Origin: Candidatus Pelagibacter sp.
GTDB taxonomy: Bacteria; Pseudomonadota; Alphaproteobacteria; Pelagibacterales; Pelagibacteraceae
DNA: 34,153 nucleotides
Direction: 5' to 3'
NCBI GenBank assembly: GCA_028097785.1
Contig: JAOHFB010000007.1
Coordinates: 1 to 34,153 of the forward strand
Shown: piece after piece, positions 8,370-16,607 of the stretch
Numbering within the stretch: position 1 is the stretch's first letter
Layout of the letters: the number at the start of each line of letters is the position of its first letter
Program-made: the position numbers and the translations under genes
Notes under the pieces: generated by a model
Told to the model about the DNA's origin: nothing
Database searches by the model: none
Seen by the model: the letters and a program-made list of their open reading frames with translations, nothing else

Positions 8370-8440
8370 AGGAGGAAATTTTAAAGTTTTTTAGCAATAA
8401 AAAGCTTTTTTTTATTAAATTTTTTTTGGAGGCATTTTAA
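8370..8440 (+). promoter_or_regulatory. Leader of the polyamine operon with duplicated ribosome-binding region
   Basis: Two almost identical ribosome-binding blocks precede the decarboxylase gene. AGGAGGAAATTTTAAAG begins at 8370, and GGAGGCATTTTAAATG begins at 8428 and leads into the ATG at 8441 with 8-nt spacing. The first has no start codon after it. Between them, AATAAAAA (about 8396-8403) and TTTTTATT (about 8409-8416) can form an 8-bp A/U hairpin. Strong Shine-Dalgarno sequences are rare elsewhere in this window, so two in one leader suggests translational control. A 26-codon frame from ATG 8304 ends at 8384, inside the first block; its expression is unknown. Confidence 0.45.
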
Positions 8441-9625
8441 ATGCAAAAATTTAAATCAGTTGAACAAATAATAAATCAGCTGAAACCTGAAAAACCGATA
8501 TACTGTATTAGAAAGAATTCTATTCGATCTGCGGTAAAATATTTCAACAAAAATTTTCCTGGTAAAATTTTATATGCTGTAAAGACAAATCCACACCCTG
8601 CAGTAATCCAAACAATTATAGATAGTGGTGTTGAGCAATTTGACGTCGCTTCTATAGAAGAAATTAAAAGTATTAGAAATTTTAGCCAAACAGCAAAATG
8701 TTCATATATGCATACAGTTAAAAGCAGAGAGAGTATTAAAGAAGCTTATTTTAATTATGGAGTTAAAACATTTTCACTAGATACTAAAGATGAATTGATA
8801 AAAATAATTGAAAGCACAAATAATGCAAAAGATTTAGAATTATTTGTTAGGGTTGCAGTTTCTAACGAACATGCTGAAATTGATTTATCAAAGAAATTCG
8901 GTGCACTGAACTCTGAAGCTGCAGGATTATTAAGATTAGTAAAACAACATGCAAAAAAAATTGGACTAAGCTTTCATGTTGGATCACAATGCATGCATCC
9001 AATTTCGTACTCAAAAGGAATTAATGAAATTGGAAATATAATTAAAAAAACAAAAATTTTACCTGACTACATTAATGTGGGCGGAGGATTTCCAACAATT
9101 TATCCTGACTTAATACCTCAATCTATGGATAGTTATTTTAATGAAATTAAAAAAGGATTAGATAACTTAAAACTTGAAAAGTTACCTGAAATTATTTGTG
9201 AACCAGGAAGAGCCTTGGTTGCCGAAAGTGGGTCTACAATTGTAAGAGTTAACTTAAGAAAAAAACAAAAACTTTATATAAATGATGGTACTTATGGAAC
9301 TCTGTTTGATGCAGGAACACCAAATATAGTCTTTCCATCTAAAATGATTAAAGATAATTCAAATAAAATAATATCAAAAAAATTAACTGCTTTTGATTTT
9401 TTTGGACCAACATGTGATAGCATGGATTACATGAAAGGTCCTTTTCTTCTTCCCAATAATATAAAGGAAAATGATTATATTGAGCTTGGCCAATTAGGTG
9501 CTTATGGTTTAACATTTAGAACTCAATTTAATGGCTATTACTCAGATGAAATCTTTGAAGTAGAAGATAAACCAATAATGACAATGTATGACAAAGACAT
9601 TAACAAAGCTACTTTGGTTGCTTAA
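8441..9625 (+). CDS. Ornithine/lysine decarboxylase, alanine-racemase-fold PLP enzyme
   Basis: This enzyme decarboxylates a basic amino acid, most likely ornithine to putrescine, the first step of the operon's polyamine pathway. The 394-residue protein is a fold-III PLP decarboxylase: PLP-binding K47 in YAVKTNPHP, H179 in SFHVGSQ, the Gly loop GGGFP at 214-218, CEPGR at 253-257, and the dimer-contributed active-site CD at 325-326 in GPTCDSMD. Those motifs fit ornithine/lysine decarboxylases rather than diaminopimelate or carboxynorspermidine decarboxylases. A strong GGAGG lies 8 nt before the ATG. The stop overlaps the next start by one base (TAATG). Whether ornithine or lysine is preferred cannot be read from the sequence. 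Confidence 0.9.
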   Translation: MQKFKSVEQIINQLKPEKPIYCIRKNSIRSAVKYFNKNFPGKILYAVKTNPHPAVIQTIIDSGVEQFDVASIEEIKSIRNFSQTAKCSYMHTVKSRESIKEAYFNYGVKTFSLDTKDELIKIIESTNNAKDLELFVRVAVSNEHAEIDLSKKFGALNSEAAGLLRLVKQHAKKIGLSFHVGSQCMHPISYSKGINEIGNIIKKTKILPDYINVGGGFPTIYPDLIPQSMDSYFNEIKKGLDNLKLEKLPEIICEPGRALVAESGSTIVRVNLRKKQKLYINDGTYGTLFDAGTPNIVFPSKMIKDNSNKIISKKLTAFDFFGPTCDSMDYMKGPFLLPNNIKENDYIELGQLGAYGLTFRTQFNGYYSDEIFEVEDKPIMTMYDKDINKATLVA

Positions 9626-10668
9626 TGTCAGATCATAAAAATCCAGGTCATAATAGTAAAAAAGACTTTTTAAAAAATCCTGTTGAACATATCGATATCA
9701 CTTCTTTCGACTCTCGAAAAATAATTTCTTCAATGGAGAAAATGTCTTTTGTATCAAGAGAAACAGCTAATGCGGCAAACATATATAACGAAATGTTGAA
9801 AGATAAGGATTGTACAATATTTTTAACTCTAGCAGGTTCAACATCAGCTGCTGGATGCATGAATATTTATAAAGATTTGGTAAAATATAATATGGTTGAT
9901 GCAATTGTCGCAACTGGCGCTTCAATAGTAGATATGGATTTTTTTGAAGCACTTGGATTTAGACATTATCAAGGTTCACAATTTCAAGATGATACTGAGC
10001 TTAGAAATAATTACATAGATAGAATTTATGACACTTACATCGATGAAGAAGAGCTTCAAATGTGTGATAAAATTATTTGTGATATTGCTGATACTTTAGA
10101 ACCAAGAAGTTATACATCTAGAGAATTTATTTATGAGATGGGCAAATATTTAAAGAAAAATTCAAAAAAGAAAGATTCTTTAATTGAAACAGCTTTTGAT
10201 AATAATGTACCAATTTTTTGTCCAGCATTTACAGACTCAAGTGCTGGTTTTGGATTAGTAATTCATCAAGAAAAAAATCCAAAAAAACATATGACTATAG
10301 ATTCTGTAAGAGAGTTTAGAGAACTAACAGAAATTAAAATTAAATCTAAGGGGTCAGGCCTTTTTATGATTGGCGGAGGTGTACCAAAAAATTTTATACA
10401 AGACACTGTGATTTGTGCTGAGTTATTAGGTAAAGAAGTTGATATGCACAAATATGCTGTACAAATTACTGTAGCTGATTCAAGAGATGGTGCTTGCAGT
10501 AGTTCTACTCTAAAAGAGGCAAGCTCATGGGGCAAAGTTGATATTACAAAAGAACAAATGGTATTTGCAGAAGCAACAAGTGTATTACCCTTAATTGCAA
10601 GTGATGCTTATCATAAAGGTGAGTGGAAAAATCGAGCTAGAAAAAACTTCACAAAAATTTTTGAGTAA
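9625..10668 (+). CDS. Deoxyhypusine-synthase-family protein, possible homospermidine synthase
   Basis: The 347-residue protein belongs to the DHS family (COG1899). Eukaryotic and archaeal DHS transfer aminobutyl from spermidine to eIF5A/aIF5A, a protein bacteria lack, so the bacterial member probably acts on small polyamines. Visible features are GSTSAAG (71-77), the NAD-site-like ATGASIVDMDF (96-106), GGGVPK (250-255) and EASSWGK (298-304), with K304 matching the aminobutyl-accepting Lys (human K329) and E298 matching E323. After GGGVPK, human DHS has His-His, the first contacting spermidine; here the residues are Asn256-Phe257. With a decarboxylase before it and a ureohydrolase after it, homospermidine or a guanidino-polyamine is the likely product. 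That function is inference. Confidence 0.88.
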   Translation: MSDHKNPGHNSKKDFLKNPVEHIDITSFDSRKIISSMEKMSFVSRETANAANIYNEMLKDKDCTIFLTLAGSTSAAGCMNIYKDLVKYNMVDAIVATGASIVDMDFFEALGFRHYQGSQFQDDTELRNNYIDRIYDTYIDEEELQMCDKIICDIADTLEPRSYTSREFIYEMGKYLKKNSKKKDSLIETAFDNNVPIFCPAFTDSSAGFGLVIHQEKNPKKHMTIDSVREFRELTEIKIKSKGSGLFMIGGGVPKNFIQDTVICAELLGKEVDMHKYAVQITVADSRDGACSSSTLKEASSWGKVDITKEQMVFAEATSVLPLIASDAYHKGEWKNRARKNFTKIFE

Positions 10669-10671
10669 AAA

Positions 10672-11547
10672 TTGAAATATCTTTCAAATAAAAATGGATT
10701 TCTAGGAATTGATAATAAAGTCAATTTTAAAGAAAAAGTTGTAATAGTTCCTTTTGGTTTAGAAAAAACAGTTAGTTATGGTGGGGGAACCAAAAATGGA
10801 CCAAAAGAAATTATCAAAGCTTCTCATCAAGTAGAACTATATGATGAGGAATTGAATTGTGAACCGTATAAAAAAATAGGTATCAAAACTTTAAAACCCT
10901 TTAAAATAGATAAAGATATCAAAAAAGCACTCTCTAAAATGTCTAAAATAAATAAGGAAATTTTAGATAAAAAACTTTTTCCAATGACCTTTGGAGGTGA
11001 ACACTCAATTACACCTGGATGTATTGCCCCTTTTGTAAAAAAATATAAAGATATTTGTCTTCTACACTTTGATGCTCACGCAGATTTAAGAGAGAGTTAT
11101 AATGGGGAGAAATTTTCTCATGCCTCAGCAATAAAAAGATGCTTAGATTTTCCAAATGTCTCTTTAATCTCTTTTGGTATAAGAAATATATCTGAAAGTG
11201 AAATTCCTTTTTTAAAGAAAAACTCATCAAGAATTAATATTTTTTGGGCAAAAGATAAAATTAAATGGAATTTAAATAAATTTAAGAAATTAATAAAGAA
11301 TAAAACGGTTTATCTTACGTTTGATGTTGATGGCCTAGACTCAAGTATCATGCCTGCAACTGGAACCCCAGAACCAGGTGGATTATTATGGGATGAAACA
11401 TTAAATATTATTAGAATTGCAGCAAAAAATTCAAAAATTGTTGGTGCTGATATTAATGAATTATCACCAATAAAAGGTTTTAATTCCTATAACTTTCTCG
11501 TAGCAAAGTTAGCTTACAAAATTTTATCCTACAAATTTTTGTACTAA
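10672..11547 (+). CDS. Agmatinase-family ureohydrolase
   Basis: This family of Mn-dependent hydrolases cleaves urea from guanidino compounds such as arginine or agmatine. The 291-residue protein keeps the dinuclear site: H111 in GGEHS, D134/H136/D138 in FDAHAD, and D218/D220 in TFDVDGLD. It starts at a TTG three bases after the previous stop; the in-frame N-terminus MKYLSNKNGF has no better start. Common annotation would be speB (agmatinase). Its place after a DHS-family gene raises the alternative that it removes urea from a guanidinylated polyamine made by that enzyme. No arginine decarboxylase is present here to supply agmatine. The stop lies 2 bp from the convergent yhhQ stop. Confidence 0.9.
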   Translation: MKYLSNKNGFLGIDNKVNFKEKVVIVPFGLEKTVSYGGGTKNGPKEIIKASHQVELYDEELNCEPYKKIGIKTLKPFKIDKDIKKALSKMSKINKEILDKKLFPMTFGGEHSITPGCIAPFVKKYKDICLLHFDAHADLRESYNGEKFSHASAIKRCLDFPNVSLISFGIRNISESEIPFLKKNSSRINIFWAKDKIKWNLNKFKKLIKNKTVYLTFDVDGLDSSIMPATGTPEPGGLLWDETLNIIRIAAKNSKIVGADINELSPIKGFNSYNFLVAKLAYKILSYKFLY

Positions 11548-11549
11548 AT

Positions 11550-12098
11550 TTAAATTGGCTTACTAATTTTAAGTAAAATTCTAAAAGGTATCAACATTAT
11601 TAAAGATACAAATAATTTTACTGCTAAATCACCTAAAGACAATGTTATCCAAGGAACTCCTGTTGCATAAAACGATATTGAAAAAAATAAAAAAGTATCA
11701 ACTGTTGAGCCAATAAAAGATGAAGTCAAAGGTGCAATAAACCACTCTTTTTTTCTTAAACGATCAAAGATTTGAATATCTAGTAATTGTGCTGTGATAA
11801 AAGCAACTCCAGATCCAATTGCTATTCTTATTGAAATTAAATCTGCAAAATCAGTTGAGAATAAAAGAGTGAAGATTATTCCTATAAAAAATCCTATATA
11901 GACAATTTTTCTAGCTACAAACTTACCATAAAATCTATTGGCCAAATCTGTAATCAAAAAAGCTATTGGATAACTAAAAGCTCCATACGTAAGGATTTCA
12001 CTTAAGCCATAATAGTTTATTGGAAATTGTACTAGATAATTAGAAGATAAAACAACCACTCCCATCAATATTGATAGGGTAACAAATAGTTTGCTCAT
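11550..12098 (-). CDS. yhhQ: YhhQ/VUT-family queuosine precursor transporter
   Basis: This 182-residue membrane protein belongs to COG1738 (DUF165), whose E. coli member YhhQ imports queuosine precursors (preQ0/preQ1) for tRNA modification. About six membrane segments are visible. Family-typical features are the early LSEILTYGAFSYPIAFLITD stretch (about 33-52) with its Asp in the membrane, and AQLLDIQIFDRLRKKEW (about 103-119). Its ATG overlaps the rpmB stop by one base (TAATG), so translation is probably coupled to ribosomal protein L28. Transport of a queuosine precursor is inferred from the family; the exact substrate is not visible. Confidence 0.88.
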   Translation of the reverse strand: MSKLFVTLSILMGVVVLSSNYLVQFPINYYGLSEILTYGAFSYPIAFLITDLANRFYGKFVARKIVYIGFFIGIIFTLLFSTDFADLISIRIAIGSGVAFITAQLLDIQIFDRLRKKEWFIAPLTSSFIGSTVDTFLFFSISFYATGVPWITLSLGDLAVKLFVSLIMLIPFRILLKISKPI

Positions 12099-12409
12099 TA
12101 AGCAGATTTAGCTACAGGCTTTTTCTTAAAAGGAGATTTTATTAGTATGCTTTTTTTTAATTTTTTTAATCTTGGAGACAAATTTTTATTTTTAACAGCC
12201 TTAAGAAATTCATCAAAACTACCTTTTTTATCAACAGATCTAACACCTGAATTGCTGACTGTTAGTTTTAAACTTCTCTTCATTAGTTCACTTGTGAACT
12301 TTACTTTTTTTAAATTTGGCAAAAACCTTCTTTTGGTCTTGTTGTTAGCATGACTAACATTATGACCTTTCATAGGGATTTTACCGGTTAATTCACATTT
12401 TTTTGACAT
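12098..12409 (-). CDS. rpmB: 50S ribosomal protein L28
   Basis: The 103-residue basic protein begins with [10 protein letters not shown] and continues with [19 protein letters not shown], the L28 signature. Family length is about 78-100, and the Lys-rich tail after residue 85 makes this a slightly extended alphaproteobacterial form. It lacks the zinc-binding Cys pairs of some L28 proteins; only Cys5 is present. A good promoter lies immediately upstream (12422-12450), so it can be expressed apart from pyrD. It is the first gene of a two-gene unit with yhhQ. Confidence 0.96.
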   Translation of the reverse strand: MSKKCELTGKIPMKGHNVSHANNKTKRRFLPNLKKVKFTSELMKRSLKLTVSNSGVRSVDKKGSFDEFLKAVKNKNLSPRLKKLKKSILIKSPFKKKPVAKSA

Positions 12410-12421
12410 AATAATAGTGCC

Positions 12422-12450
12422 TATATAAGGGGAGATCAGTAAAGCGTCAA
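12422..12450 (-). promoter_or_regulatory. Predicted strong promoter of rpmB
   Basis: On the minus strand TTGACG (12450-12445) is followed by an optimal 17-bp spacer and TATATA (12427-12422). The expected start point is near 12415, giving a 5' untranslated region of only about six bases before the ATG at 12409. This short UTR has no room for a Shine-Dalgarno sequence. Confidence 0.6.
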
Positions 12451-12461
12451 GTTTAATACAT

Positions 12462-13514
12462 TTATGATAGAGTTTTATTTCCTACAATTTCAGTATAATT
12501 TTTAATACCATCTCTAATAAATAATTCTTTTAGCTCCTTTTTAATAATTCCAGCAATATTTGGGCCTTTGAAAACCATTCCTGTATAAAGTTGAATAAAA
12601 TCTGCTCCAGCTAAGAACTTATTATAAGCTGTTTGACCAGAGTCAACTCCACCAACACCTATTATTTTAATTTCCCCTTTTAATAATTTGTAAAATCTAT
12701 TTATTAAAATATTAGATTTTTCTTCTATAGGTTTTCCAGACAAACCACCTTTTTGATGTCTTTGAATATTACTAAGTTTGTCTCTGGTAGCCTCTGATGT
12801 GTTTGAAACAATTATTGCTTTTATTTCATGCTCTAAAAGAATTTCAGAAATTTGGCTCACTTGATCTTCACTTATGTCTGGTGAAACTTTAACAGCAATA
12901 GGAATGTTTGAATTTAAATTTTTCTTTTCTTCCATGATGGATTTGAGCAGATCTTGTAGTTTATTTCCTTCATGAAATGTTCTCAAATTCTCAGTATTTG
13001 GGGATGAAATATTTATTGTTATATAGTCTGCATCATCATAAAAAGTCTTTAATCCAATTAGATAATCATTCAATCTATCACTGGAGTCCTTATTAGGGCC
13101 AATATTAATACCTAATAATCCTAATTTTTTATTTCGCTTGATACGATCTTTAACAATTTCAGCACCATGATTATTAAAGCCTAGTCTATTAATCAAAGCT
13201 TCATCCTCTACCAATCTAAATACTCTTGGCTTGGGATTACCATATTGTTTTAAAGGAGTAATTGTTCCAACTTCGACAAACCCAAATCCTAACTTAAATA
13301 ATGCGTTATATACCTCAGCATTTTTATCAAACCCAGCTGCCATTCCAATTGGATTGTCTAAATCTTTACCAAAAATTTTTGTTTGAAATATTGAGTCGTT
13401 TTTATGTTCATCAAATACGTTTGGAATTAAATTAAATTTTAACGACTTGATTGCTAGAGTATGTGCTTTTTCTGGATCTACTTTAAATAATAGTGGTCTT
13501 AGTTTAGAAAACAT
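12462..13514 (-). CDS. pyrD: Dihydroorotate dehydrogenase, quinone-dependent (class 2)
   Basis: PyrD oxidises dihydroorotate to orotate in pyrimidine synthesis, passing electrons through FMN to membrane quinone. The 350-residue length and the N-terminal segment (1-45) before the barrel mark class 2. Motifs include [12 protein letters not shown] at 54-65, [12 protein letters not shown] near 76-87, [10 protein letters not shown] at 108-117, and [11 protein letters not shown] at 168-178, which contains the catalytic Ser of class 2 enzymes. The Gly-rich phosphate-binding IGVGGVDSG lies near the C-terminus. The ATG overlaps the lysK stop by one base. Confidence 0.97.
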   Translation of the reverse strand: MFSKLRPLLFKVDPEKAHTLAIKSLKFNLIPNVFDEHKNDSIFQTKIFGKDLDNPIGMAAGFDKNAEVYNALFKLGFGFVEVGTITPLKQYGNPKPRVFRLVEDEALINRLGFNNHGAEIVKDRIKRNKKLGLLGINIGPNKDSSDRLNDYLIGLKTFYDDADYITINISSPNTENLRTFHEGNKLQDLLKSIMEEKKNLNSNIPIAVKVSPDISEDQVSQISEILLEHEIKAIIVSNTSEATRDKLSNIQRHQKGGLSGKPIEEKSNILINRFYKLLKGEIKIIGVGGVDSGQTAYNKFLAGADFIQLYTGMVFKGPNIAGIIKKELKELFIRDGIKNYTEIVGNKTLS

Positions 13515-15076
13515 TATTTTAATTTATTCATTAACAGCTCAGTAGTTTCTTTTACACCAAAAAAACTAATAAAAAATCCCATTCGAGGTCCATTCTCATC
13601 TCCAAAAACAACCTCATATATCAATTTAAACCAATCTCTTAGATTTTCAGCATAACCATTTTCTTTTCCTGTTGAATAAATCAAAGTCTGAATATCTTCT
13701 GGTGACATTTGATCAGTACAGTTTTCAAGAGTTTTAACCAATGCTTCAAGTGCTAATCTTTCTGACTGATTTGGTATTTTATATTTTTTTTGAGCTTTAA
13801 TTACATCATTAAAATATTTTATTGCATAACCAACTAATCCATCAAAGATTGGAAAATTTGCTTCGGAAATATCTGGTTTATATTTCTTAACAAACTTCCA
13901 CAATAAATCCTTACTGTCAGCATTGCTTGTCTCAACTAGATTGAGCAACATTGAAAATGTCATAATCATTTCTTCCTTTGGAATATTGCCATTGTGAACA
14001 TGCCATACAGGATTCATCAATAACTGTAGCTCATTTTGTTTTTTAGATTTTTCAATACAATCTAAATAGTCATCAACTGCTTTAGGAACTATTTCTTTAT
14101 ATAGTTTTTTTGCTCTTTTTGGATTTTGATACATATACAAAGATAAGCTCTCTGGTGAAGCATATTCTAACCATTGATCAATTGTAATACCGTTACCTTT
14201 TGATTTTGAAATTTTTTCACCCTTTTCGTCTAAAAATAGCTCATAGGCAAAGCCAGAAGGGTTTTTCTTTCCCAGTAAATTTATTATTTTTGTAGATAAA
14301 ATTGCGCTTTCTATCAAATCCTTTCCATACATCTCAAAATCAATATCTAAAGCGTACCATCGCATTGCCCAGTCAACTTTCCATTGTAATTTACAATTTC
14401 CATCTAAAATACTTATCTCTAATTTTTTTCCTTTATTATCAAAAATAATATTTGATTTTTCTTTATCAATTTCGATTACTGGAATTTCTAAAACATGTCC
14501 TGTCTCAGGACAAATAGGCAAGAAAGGACTATAAGTTTGTTGGCGCTCTTTACCTAGCGTGGGAATTATAATATTCATAATGCCCTCATAATTTTCTAAG
14601 ATAATTTTAAGGGTAGGATTAAAAAATCCACTTTTATAAAGTGATGTAGAGCTCTGAAAATTATAATTAAATTTAAAACTATCTAAAAAATTTTTTAACA
14701 TTTCATTGTTGTGTTCACCAAAGCTATCAAATTTTTTAAACGGATCAGGAACTTGGGTTAGTGGTTTATGAAGATTATCTTTTAACAATTCTTGATTAGG
14801 AACATTATCTGGCACTTTTCGTAAACCATCCATATCATCAGAAAATGTTATGATTTCAGTTGGAAAATCAGATAATTGTTTTAAAGCATTTACCATCATT
14901 GAAGTTCTTGCAACTTCACCAAATGTTCCTATATGTGGAAGACCACTAGGACCATATCCTGTTTGAAGAGTAATTTTGCCTTTTTTTTCTATGAAACTTT
15001 TTCTCTCTCTAAGTAATTTTTTTGCTTCAACAAAAGGCCAAGCACTAGTTTTATCTAAATTTTCTTTTTTTATCAT
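13514..15076 (-). CDS. lysK: Lysyl-tRNA synthetase, class I
   Basis: This is the class I LysRS found in archaea and Alphaproteobacteria, unrelated to the class II LysS of most bacteria. It charges tRNA-Lys. The 520-residue protein shows the Rossmann HIGH-type motif HIGT at 48-51 (PSGLPHIGTFGE) and KISKS at 287-291, separated as the class requires. The C-terminal half is the helical anticodon-binding domain. It starts the lysK-pyrD pair and is divergent from trkH across 89 bp. Class I type is clear from the motifs. Confidence 0.96.
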   Translation of the reverse strand: MIKKENLDKTSAWPFVEAKKLLRERKSFIEKKGKITLQTGYGPSGLPHIGTFGEVARTSMMVNALKQLSDFPTEIITFSDDMDGLRKVPDNVPNQELLKDNLHKPLTQVPDPFKKFDSFGEHNNEMLKNFLDSFKFNYNFQSSTSLYKSGFFNPTLKIILENYEGIMNIIIPTLGKERQQTYSPFLPICPETGHVLEIPVIEIDKEKSNIIFDNKGKKLEISILDGNCKLQWKVDWAMRWYALDIDFEMYGKDLIESAILSTKIINLLGKKNPSGFAYELFLDEKGEKISKSKGNGITIDQWLEYASPESLSLYMYQNPKRAKKLYKEIVPKAVDDYLDCIEKSKKQNELQLLMNPVWHVHNGNIPKEEMIMTFSMLLNLVETSNADSKDLLWKFVKKYKPDISEANFPIFDGLVGYAIKYFNDVIKAQKKYKIPNQSERLALEALVKTLENCTDQMSPEDIQTLIYSTGKENGYAENLRDWFKLIYEVVFGDENGPRMGFFISFFGVKETTELLMNKLK

Positions 15077-15165
15077 GAATTATGCTTCTAAAAATCTTAA
15101 ATCAGTGATTTTACTAATTCTTATAGAGTTGAAATTTATTTACCATAAAATAATGTTCTTTCAAA

Positions 15166-16605
15166 ATGTCTAATTACAAAACTGTTTTTTTTACACTAGG
15201 AATTTTGCAAATAATTCTGGGTGTTTCGATGTTCATACCTATTATTGTACAATTTGCCTACGCTGAAATAGACTCATCATTTTTTGGAGCATCAATCATT
15301 ACAATAATTTTTGGAACTTTATTTTTTTTATCAAATTTAGATCATGATAAAAAATTAAATTTACAACAAGCATTTCTTCTGACTGCGCTTTCTTGGCTAA
15401 GTATTGCAATCTTTGGGTCTTTGCCCTTTATATTTTCAACAATAGAACTTTCTATTACAGATGCATTTTTTGAGAGTATGTCTGGAATAACAACCACTGG
15501 TTCAACTATTATTTCAAATCTAGAATTTACACCAAAGGGAATTTTGTTATGGAGAGCTATATTGCAGTGGTTGGGTGGAATTGGTATTATTGTAATGGCG
15601 ATAACTTTAATGCCAATAATGAATGTTGGTGGCATGCAATTATTTAAAATATCAAGCAACGACTCATCAGAAAAAATACTTCCAAAATCAAAAGAAATAG
15701 CTTTAAGATTAATTTATATTTATTCAGGATTAACTATCATTTGTGCAATGACTTACTGGTTATTTGGAATGAGTAAGTTTGATAGTTTAACTCATGCTAT
15801 GACCACAATAGCCACAGGAGGTTTTTCAAATTACAATCAGTCTATTGGTTATTTTGATAGTATTCCAATAGAGATAGCCTCCATGATATTCATCATTTTA
15901 GGAAGTATACCATTTATTGCATACATTAAATTTATTAGTGGAAACAAAAAAATTTTTTTAACAGATGTGCAAATTAGAACTTTTTTTAAAATTATTATCA
16001 CTACAATTTTATTATTGTCTACATACTTGCTTTTAAATAATCATGAAAACTTTAGCCTTAGGTCAGTTTTCTTTAATAGTATTTCTATATTAACTGGAAC
16101 TGGTTACGTTAATTCTGAATATGATAGTTGGGGTAGCTTTCCAATCACATTGTTTTTAGCCCTTATGTTCATGGGTGGTTGTGCTGGATCAACTACTTGT
16201 GGTATTAAAATTTTTAGAATTCAAATTTTATATTCATTTATATCAACTCAACTTAAAAAAATTATATATCCGAAAGGTGTATTTGTAATTAAATACGACA
16301 AAAGTTCAGTTGATGATAAATTTATTGCATCAATAATTTCTTTTATTTATTTTTACTTTGTTATTTTCTTTATTCTTGCAGCATTACTATCTTTAACAGG
16401 TCTTGATTTTATAACTGCACTTTCAGGGGCTGCTACATCAATCTCTAACGTTGGACCAGGATTGGGCCCTATAATTGGTCCTAATGGAGATTTTTCATCC
16501 TTACCTGATATTTCAAAATGGATTTTAACAGTTGGTATGATTTTAGGTAGACTTGAGCTGTTTGCAATATTAGTATTATTTTTACCATCTTTTTGGAGAA
16601 ACTAA
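15166..16605 (+). CDS. trkH: TrkH-type potassium uptake channel subunit
   Basis: TrkH is the membrane subunit of a K+ uptake system normally gated by cytoplasmic TrkA. The 479-residue protein has about ten hydrophobic helices. It also has four pore-loop filter regions: SGITTTGST near 107-115, ATGGFSN near 216-222, TGTGYVNS near 310-317 and SNVGPGLG near 426-433. Other family features are LQWLGGIGIIVMA and GGCAGSTTCGIK. No trkA lies beside it, so the regulatory subunit must be elsewhere. It is followed after 2 bp by ampG. Confidence 0.94.
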   Translation: MSNYKTVFFTLGILQIILGVSMFIPIIVQFAYAEIDSSFFGASIITIIFGTLFFLSNLDHDKKLNLQQAFLLTALSWLSIAIFGSLPFIFSTIELSITDAFFESMSGITTTGSTIISNLEFTPKGILLWRAILQWLGGIGIIVMAITLMPIMNVGGMQLFKISSNDSSEKILPKSKEIALRLIYIYSGLTIICAMTYWLFGMSKFDSLTHAMTTIATGGFSNYNQSIGYFDSIPIEIASMIFIILGSIPFIAYIKFISGNKKIFLTDVQIRTFFKIIITTILLLSTYLLLNNHENFSLRSVFFNSISILTGTGYVNSEYDSWGSFPITLFLALMFMGGCAGSTTCGIKIFRIQILYSFISTQLKKIIYPKGVFVIKYDKSSVDDKFIASIISFIYFYFVIFFILAALLSLTGLDFITALSGAATSISNVGPGLGPIIGPNGDFSSLPDISKWILTVGMILGRLELFAILVLFLPSFWRN

Positions 16606-16607
16606 CA

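Noticed and set aside
8396..8416. Intrinsic terminator in the decarboxylase leader (A/U hairpin followed by T-run)
   Set aside because: The stem has no G-C pairs, and the following T-run leads straight into the gene's Shine-Dalgarno; weak as a terminator, so described only as part of the leader.
10266..10535. 89-codon open frame opposite the DHS-family gene
   Set aside because: Shadow of the conserved GGGVPK region in an operon with clear plus-strand coding; no independent support.
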